A stretch of DNA of 64,000 nucleotides from Alnus glutinosa (Eukaryota; Streptophyta; Magnoliopsida; Fagales; Betulaceae), in the NCBI RefSeq assembly GCF_958979055.1, contig NC_084889.1, positions 6,912,261-6,976,260 of the forward strand. Direction: 5' to 3'. Made by a program: the position numbers and the translations under genes. This document shows, in pieces, positions 59,590-64,000 of the stretch (position 1 is its first letter; each line of letters begins with the position of its first letter). The notes below the pieces were generated by a model that saw only the letters and a program-made list of their open reading frames with translations, was not told the origin of the DNA and did no database searches.

Positions 59590-60666
59590 TTATTTATTTA
59601 TAATTAAATTAATAATAAAAATAGTAAAAACCAATAATTATACATCTCGAGATGGAAAAAATAGGTTTAAATACGTTTTTGCTCCATGTGGTTTAATACC
59701 TTTAGGCCTCGTTTGGTTTGCGGATTAGACACATGGAAAGGAATAACTATTCCATTCTTTTGTTTGGTTGTATATTATTTAAGGGAATAGTTATTCCCAC
59801 GGAATAACTATTCCCTTACGAAGAGGAATAGGTATTCCACTCAAAAAGGAGTGGAATGCCTATTCCTTTCCTATGGGAATAAATTAAATTTGTCTTTTGC
59901 CCAAAAACCCCAACCTTCTCAACACCCAAGTCTCTTATCCCTCTCTCTCTGTTTCTCAACTCATGGTGTGTTTTGATACGAAATTTTGACAATAAAATAT
60001 AATTCTGATTCTACTTTTTTCAGAAATAAATCATATTTTATTCAACTTTTCAAAAAACAAATTATATTTTATTCAATTTTTTATAAACAAATTATATTTT
60101 ATTCAATTTTTTCTAAAAAGTCAAATTTCAAAATTCACAAACAAAATAAAAATTTAATTCTGATTTCAAAAATTCATCACTCAAGTGCACCATCAATATC
60201 TTTCTCCATCTCTGCAATTATATTCTCATCCCCCTCTCTCTGTTTCTCAACCCAACTTAATTTGTTGTGGGGTAGTCTTTCTTCTTCTTCTTCTTTTTTT
60301 TTTTTTTTTTTCCTCCTCCTATGATTTAGCCTGCAGAATGCACTTAGACGTAGCAAAACGAGTACCTCTTAATATCGGGGGGACTCCAATTGCCTTGCGG
60401 AGGTTTGAGAAAAACTTTGTAAGCAAAGAACGAATGTTTGTTACTGAAAAACAAATAAAAAATAATAAAATAAAAATGGCTTTGTAGATGATTTATTTTT
60501 TTATGATGATTTTTTTTTTCTCTTATAAATCATTTTACTTTATAAGCAAAGAATGAATGTTTGTTGCTGGAAAACAAATAAAAAAGAAAGAAATAAAAAG
60601 GGCTTTGCAGATGATCTATTTTTTTTTTATTTTTTTTATGATGGTGATATGATGATTATGTGTGTG

Positions 60667-60697
<31 letters not shown>

Positions 60698-61312
60698 TTT
60701 TTTTTTTTCCTTATAAATCATTTTGTAGCGTAATTGTATATGAAAGAAAAAAAAAGAAAAAAAAAGAAAAAAAAAAAGAAGCCATGAACTCTATGAAATT
60801 AAAAAAACAAAAAAAAAAAAAAAAACAAAAAAGGTCATAGTATGATTGTTTATGTTTCTTAAATAAAGAAAAAAAAATGTCCTCAAGAATATAAATTATA
60901 TTTGTATTATAAGGGTATTTTAGAAAATTTGATTATAATATGATTCCATTCACCAATGTATTGCACTGTACCAAACAAAAGAATACATATGCAATGTTCT
61001 ATTCCACCGTTACAACCAAACAAAAGAATAGGAATAGTTATTTCATTCCACCTTCATCTATTCCCATGAATAGTTATTCCTTTTCCTAATGGAATAGACA
61101 TTCCGCAAACCAAACGAGGCCTTATTTTGTGTTCCCTATGATTCATTTTATATAGTAAATTTTTATTTATTTATAATTAAATTAATAATAAAAATAGTAA
61201 AAACCTATAATTATACATCTGAGATGGAAAAAATAGGTTTAAATACGTTTTTGCTCCATGAGGTTTAATACCTTTATTTTTTGTTCCCTATGATTCATTT
61301 TATATCGTAAAT
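59590..61312 (+). repeat. Direct repeat of about 150 bp, one copy split by a Harbinger-like element
   Basis: Copy 1 (59590-59704 plus 61125-61160) and copy 2 (about 61165-61312) share TTATTTATAATTAAATTAAT, TACATCT, AATAGGTTTAAATACGTTTT, GGTTTAATACC and GTTCCCTATGATTCATTTTA. Copy 1 is interrupted at the TTA after CC T by the element at 59705-61121; copy 2 reads straight through. Confidence 0.85.
59705..61121. mobile_element. Harbinger-like non-autonomous element (1417 bp)
   Basis: Terminal inverted repeats GGCCTCGTTTGGTTTGCGGA (left) and TCCGCAAACCAAACGAGGCC (right) are perfect over 20 bases. TTA flanks both ends (59702-59704, 61122-61124). Further inside, GGAATAACTATTCC-type motifs repeat on both sides. 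The core contains threefold AAATTATATTTTATTCAA units (60020-60110), a duplicated block of about 120 bp (60415-60545 and 60540-60660), a TG microsatellite and long T and A runs. There is no transposase. Confidence 0.8.
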
Positions 61313-62127
61313 GTTATCTCATTTATGGCTAAAGACGGAGATGGTACTTAAAACAAAATTCAAATGAAAATGACTTTCAATAAAATATCAATAAAATAAC
61401 AAAAAAATTCTAATTCCCCTTTTTTTTTTAAGAAATTACTTCCAATAACGGGTCATAATATTGCATTAACATAAAGACGAATGAGCCAACTTGATATTTT
61501 GGCTTATAACCACAAAGAAGAGCTTTCAAATTTTTATTCTTTCGTATTTTCATAGAAAGATAGAATCGTAGGATTAAAGAAGTTTCAAAACTTTCTATTA
61601 GACATTTGTTATAGTTAGTATTGGAGTGTTTTTGTTTGAGCGGTACGAAATGAAATTCTCATATACAAATCTTGGAAGAGTTCCTCGAGTTTACCTATTT
61701 CAATAAAGTCTTGATCGGTTTAAAGAACGTCTTGAGATTATTATTTTAGTAATTAAAAAATTACTGAGCATATCCATCAATATATGCATTTTTTGCCATG
61801 TTTTTCTTTTTCCTAAGCAAAGAGCGAAAGGGGAGATATATTTTTTGGCCATGTTTTTTATTATTATTATTATTATTTTTTATAGATTTGGCCATGTTAA
61901 TTTAATTGGACAGATGTTAATTCGGATTGGACGGGGACCAAAGCGTGTACTCTCTCTCTCTCTTGGTGGCTATGAAGTAGAGCGAGAGCCATCTTCATCC
62001 CTATTCTCCCCCTGTCTCTCTGCCTTCAAACAGATTAATAAAGGTTTTCAATCTCTAATTCATAGATACACAAGTCAAATACCCACTGAACCTATTTACA
62101 TGTTTATATATATTTGATAGTAGCACA
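61313..62127. other. Upstream region of the CstF-64 gene
   Basis: AT-rich spacer passing into a promoter-proximal region with a CT tract (about 61951-61964). I recognise no gene and no certain TATA box. Confidence 0.5.
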
Positions 62128-62212
62128 AGCGAAAGAAGAAGAAGGAGAAGAAGAAGAAGAAGAAGAAGGAAGAGGAGGAGGAGGAGGAGGAGGAGGAGGA
62201 GGAAGAGGATGC
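62128..62212 (+). repeat. GAA/GAG purine tract in the CstF-64 5' UTR region
   Basis: A run of GAA, GGA and GAG units of about 85 bases ends about 54 bases before the start codon. Purine-rich leaders of this kind are common in plant genes. It also creates a spurious Leu-rich ORF on the opposite strand. Confidence 0.8.
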
Positions 62213-62265
62213 TAAGGACGAAGAAGATGAAGCAGCGCTTCACCTTCTTCTCCTTCTGCTGATTC

Positions 62266-62666
62266 ATGGCGTCTTCTCAACATCGCTGCGTTTTTGGTCC
62301 TCTCTCTCTCTCTCTCTCTCTGTGCCCCCCTCCCTGTTCTGCTTTTCATTTATTTGTTTTGTTTATATTTGAAGAAATTTTCGCTTATACTCAGTTTGGT
62401 TGCCGAGAAATCGCCGGAGTAGAAAACAAAACGGAATCTTGGAATCTTAAAACGGCGAATAAATTCAAAAGGATTGAAATTTTCAGTATTTTTTATACGG
62501 TTTCGATGGCAATCAAATGGAAATTTTCTGAAGTTAAGGTTTTAGTGGTTGTGACGATTGACTCATTTGGTGGGATTTCTGTTACAGTTGGGAATATACC
62601 ATACGATGCCACTGAGGAGCAGCTTATAGAAATCTGCCGGGAGGTTGGTCCTGTTGTGTCTTTCAG
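62266..62666 (+). CDS. CSTF64: CstF-64 (cleavage stimulation factor subunit 2), 5' end only
   Basis: CstF-64 binds the U/GU-rich element downstream of the poly(A) site through its N-terminal RRM. Exon 1 is 62266-62296 ([10 protein letters not shown] plus one base), exon 2 is 62588-62666; together they read [20 protein letters not shown] and [16 protein letters not shown], ending in AG before a GTCAGT donor. VFVGNIPY is RNP2 of the RRM. The rest of the RRM (RNP1) and all later exons lie beyond the window; I did not find exon 3 in 62667-64000, so intron 2 is at least 1.3 kb. In Arabidopsis, from memory, the gene lies next to CPB. Confidence 0.93.
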
Positions 62667-63712
62667 GTCAGTTAGAAAACCCTAGAGTTTATTGTTTTGG
62701 ATTTTAATTCCACAATTTTGATGATCGTTTTGGGTGGAGGCTTCGTAGGAATGGTAATATTTAGTTATCAATGAAACAAGGAGTGTTTGTTTTTTTTTTT
62801 TTTTAAATGAGAATTTTCCCGTTGATGCAACTGAATCGTTGTAGACGTAAATATGAATTCTTAGCATTCTTGTGCTTAAAACACTTGCATATGCAAGCAC
62901 ACAAAAATGCACGTTTCTTTTGGAAGCATATTGGGATGCAAACTCACTTCTTCTGCTTTTCTCATTGGGTATTTTTTTTAACGCTTTGGCATTGAAGAAA
63001 ATTACGTAAATTTGGAAATTAATTTGATTTCAGTATGCTTAAATTGAGCACAAGTTACAGTAATCTGGAAGTCTTATATAGTTATGAAACCAATTAAACT
63101 TTATGGGTGGGTTGAAAGAAAAGGAGATCTTTTTGGGAGGTTAGGGGCAGTGCTAGATTAATGTTATGACCGGATGATTATGCACCAATTCAGTTGAAAA
63201 CTTGCTAGTTGCATCTATGTAATTTTTGGGACTTGTAAGTACTTATGAGATATTAAGATGGTTTAGATGTTTCCTAGAAGGAAGCAATTATAGATCATTA
63301 TGAGTGATTGTATGCTTAGAACAACTCACTGTATGTGGGCAGAGTTTTATTGAATGGCTTGGTGTATGTTGTGGTATGAGTTAGATTGCAAAGGGTTGGG
63401 AGTGAGACTCTTGATTTACTGCCATGCAAAAGCATACACAGATATACAGATATGCAGATATACTTCTCTCATATTTGAGTAACAATTTTCACCCCCTATG
63501 GTTGCAACTTGTACTAACTTAGAAACATCACCATTTTGTGCATACACCTTGCTTGTGTCCTGCTTGCTAATAGAGATTAAAGGAATAGTGTTATGGAAGA
63601 TGTCTAGATGCATGTCTTGGCTAAGGCAATGACTGTTCTAGAATGTAGGAAATATCTTAAAAATGAAGTCACCTTCTTATATGTTTAAATTCTATGGTAG
63701 AAAATCAGCTGC

Positions 63713-63828
63713 TTGAGCTAATGAGCTCTTGCTCAAATGGCACATTCTTTGTAAATAAAGGGTGGAAGGCGTGGTTGTGGGTCTAAATCCATTGGTTGTG
63801 TGTGTTACTTAACAATAAAAGAAAAATC
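63713..63828 (+). mobile_element. tRNA-derived SINE in CstF-64 intron 2
   Basis: TGAGCTCTTGCTCAAATGGC (A-box-like), then GGGTGGAAGG and the B box GTGGGTCTAAATCC, a GTGTGTGT stretch and TTAACAATAAAAG. This is the layout of a common plant tRNA-derived SINE. No duplication was identified. Confidence 0.65.
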
Positions 63829-63914
63829 TGCTGCCAGATGATTTTGCCAAAATGATTTTTTCAAATTAGGGCAGCAGTGTTAGATGCTCTTATAGATGGG
63901 CATATTCTATGTCA

Positions 63915-64000
63915 TGTATCTCATTCCTGATCCTATGTTTTCCTAGTTATCGACACATCCATCTTAACATCCTCATCTTTGCTACACTTATTTAATGGCC
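63915..64000 (-). mobile_element. RTE-type LINE fragment at the window edge
   Basis: CGACACATCCATCTTAACAT and CCTCATCTTTGCTACACTTA followed by ATGG match, in order, the block at about 9964-10012 in Pus3 intron 11. The fragment continues past the window. Confidence 0.6.

Noticed and set aside
62055-62267. Leu-rich minus-strand ORF opposite the CstF-64 leader
   Set aside because: It is the complement of the GAA/GAG repeat tract; low complexity, no family likeness.
1-64000. CRISPR arrays, operons, ribosome binding sites
   Set aside because: The window is plant nuclear DNA with spliced genes; no arrays of regularly spaced repeats were seen.

Overview
The window is nuclear DNA of a flowering plant, most likely a woody eudicot. 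Genes have many exons with GT-AG introns, introns reach 6 kb, spacers are AT-rich, and transposon debris is dense (L1 and RTE LINEs, tRNA-derived SINEs, hAT, Harbinger-like and Mutator-like MITEs, LTR fossils). The protein families are plant ones (DYW-type PPR, membrane-tethered NAC, sphinganine C4-hydroxylase). Species cannot be fixed from the sequence alone.

Layout. 173-12140 (+) is a 15-exon tRNA pseudouridine-38/39 synthase (Pus3/Deg1 family) with LINE, RTE and SINE debris in its introns. 12141-16808 is spacer with a G-quadruplex-prone tract, MITEs and a SINE with clear target-site duplications. 16809-21678 (+) is the F-actin capping protein beta subunit (8 exons), with two tiny LINE insertions and a Mutator-like MITE in its introns. 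23266-25008 (+) is an intronless DYW-class PPR gene. Directly after its stop lies a decayed copy of the 3' half of the capping-protein gene (about 25030-26500). 27764-30504 (-) is a p23 HSP90 co-chaperone. 30505-38412 is a nested transposon block: a solo LTR inside a hAT element inside a poly(A)-tailed retroposon-like unit. 38413-45267 (-) is a sphingoid base C4-hydroxylase with a 6.1-kb intron full of element fragments. 48949-53064 (+) is a NAC transcription factor with a C-terminal membrane anchor. 53065-62265 is spacer with a POLLENLESS3/SDI1-like gene relic, three TIR elements with identifiable target-site duplications, and a hAT element carrying a captured piece of a CHY/RING E3 ligase gene. 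62266 to the edge (+) is the start of CstF-64 (3'-end processing of mRNA), cut off by the window.

The genes do not form a pathway; they are ordinary housekeeping and regulatory loci. From memory, the order recalls two Arabidopsis chromosome 1 neighbourhoods (At1g34150-34190 for Pus3, PPR and NAC; At1g71790-71800 for capping protein beta and CstF-64), which suggests ancestral gene order kept here and split by duplication and loss in Arabidopsis. I saw no clearly new biological system. The most notable items are the gene-capturing hAT element, the partial capping-protein duplication around the PPR gene, the three-level transposon nest, a Harbinger-like insertion whose empty site survives in the neighbouring repeat copy, and the micro-LINE insertions.
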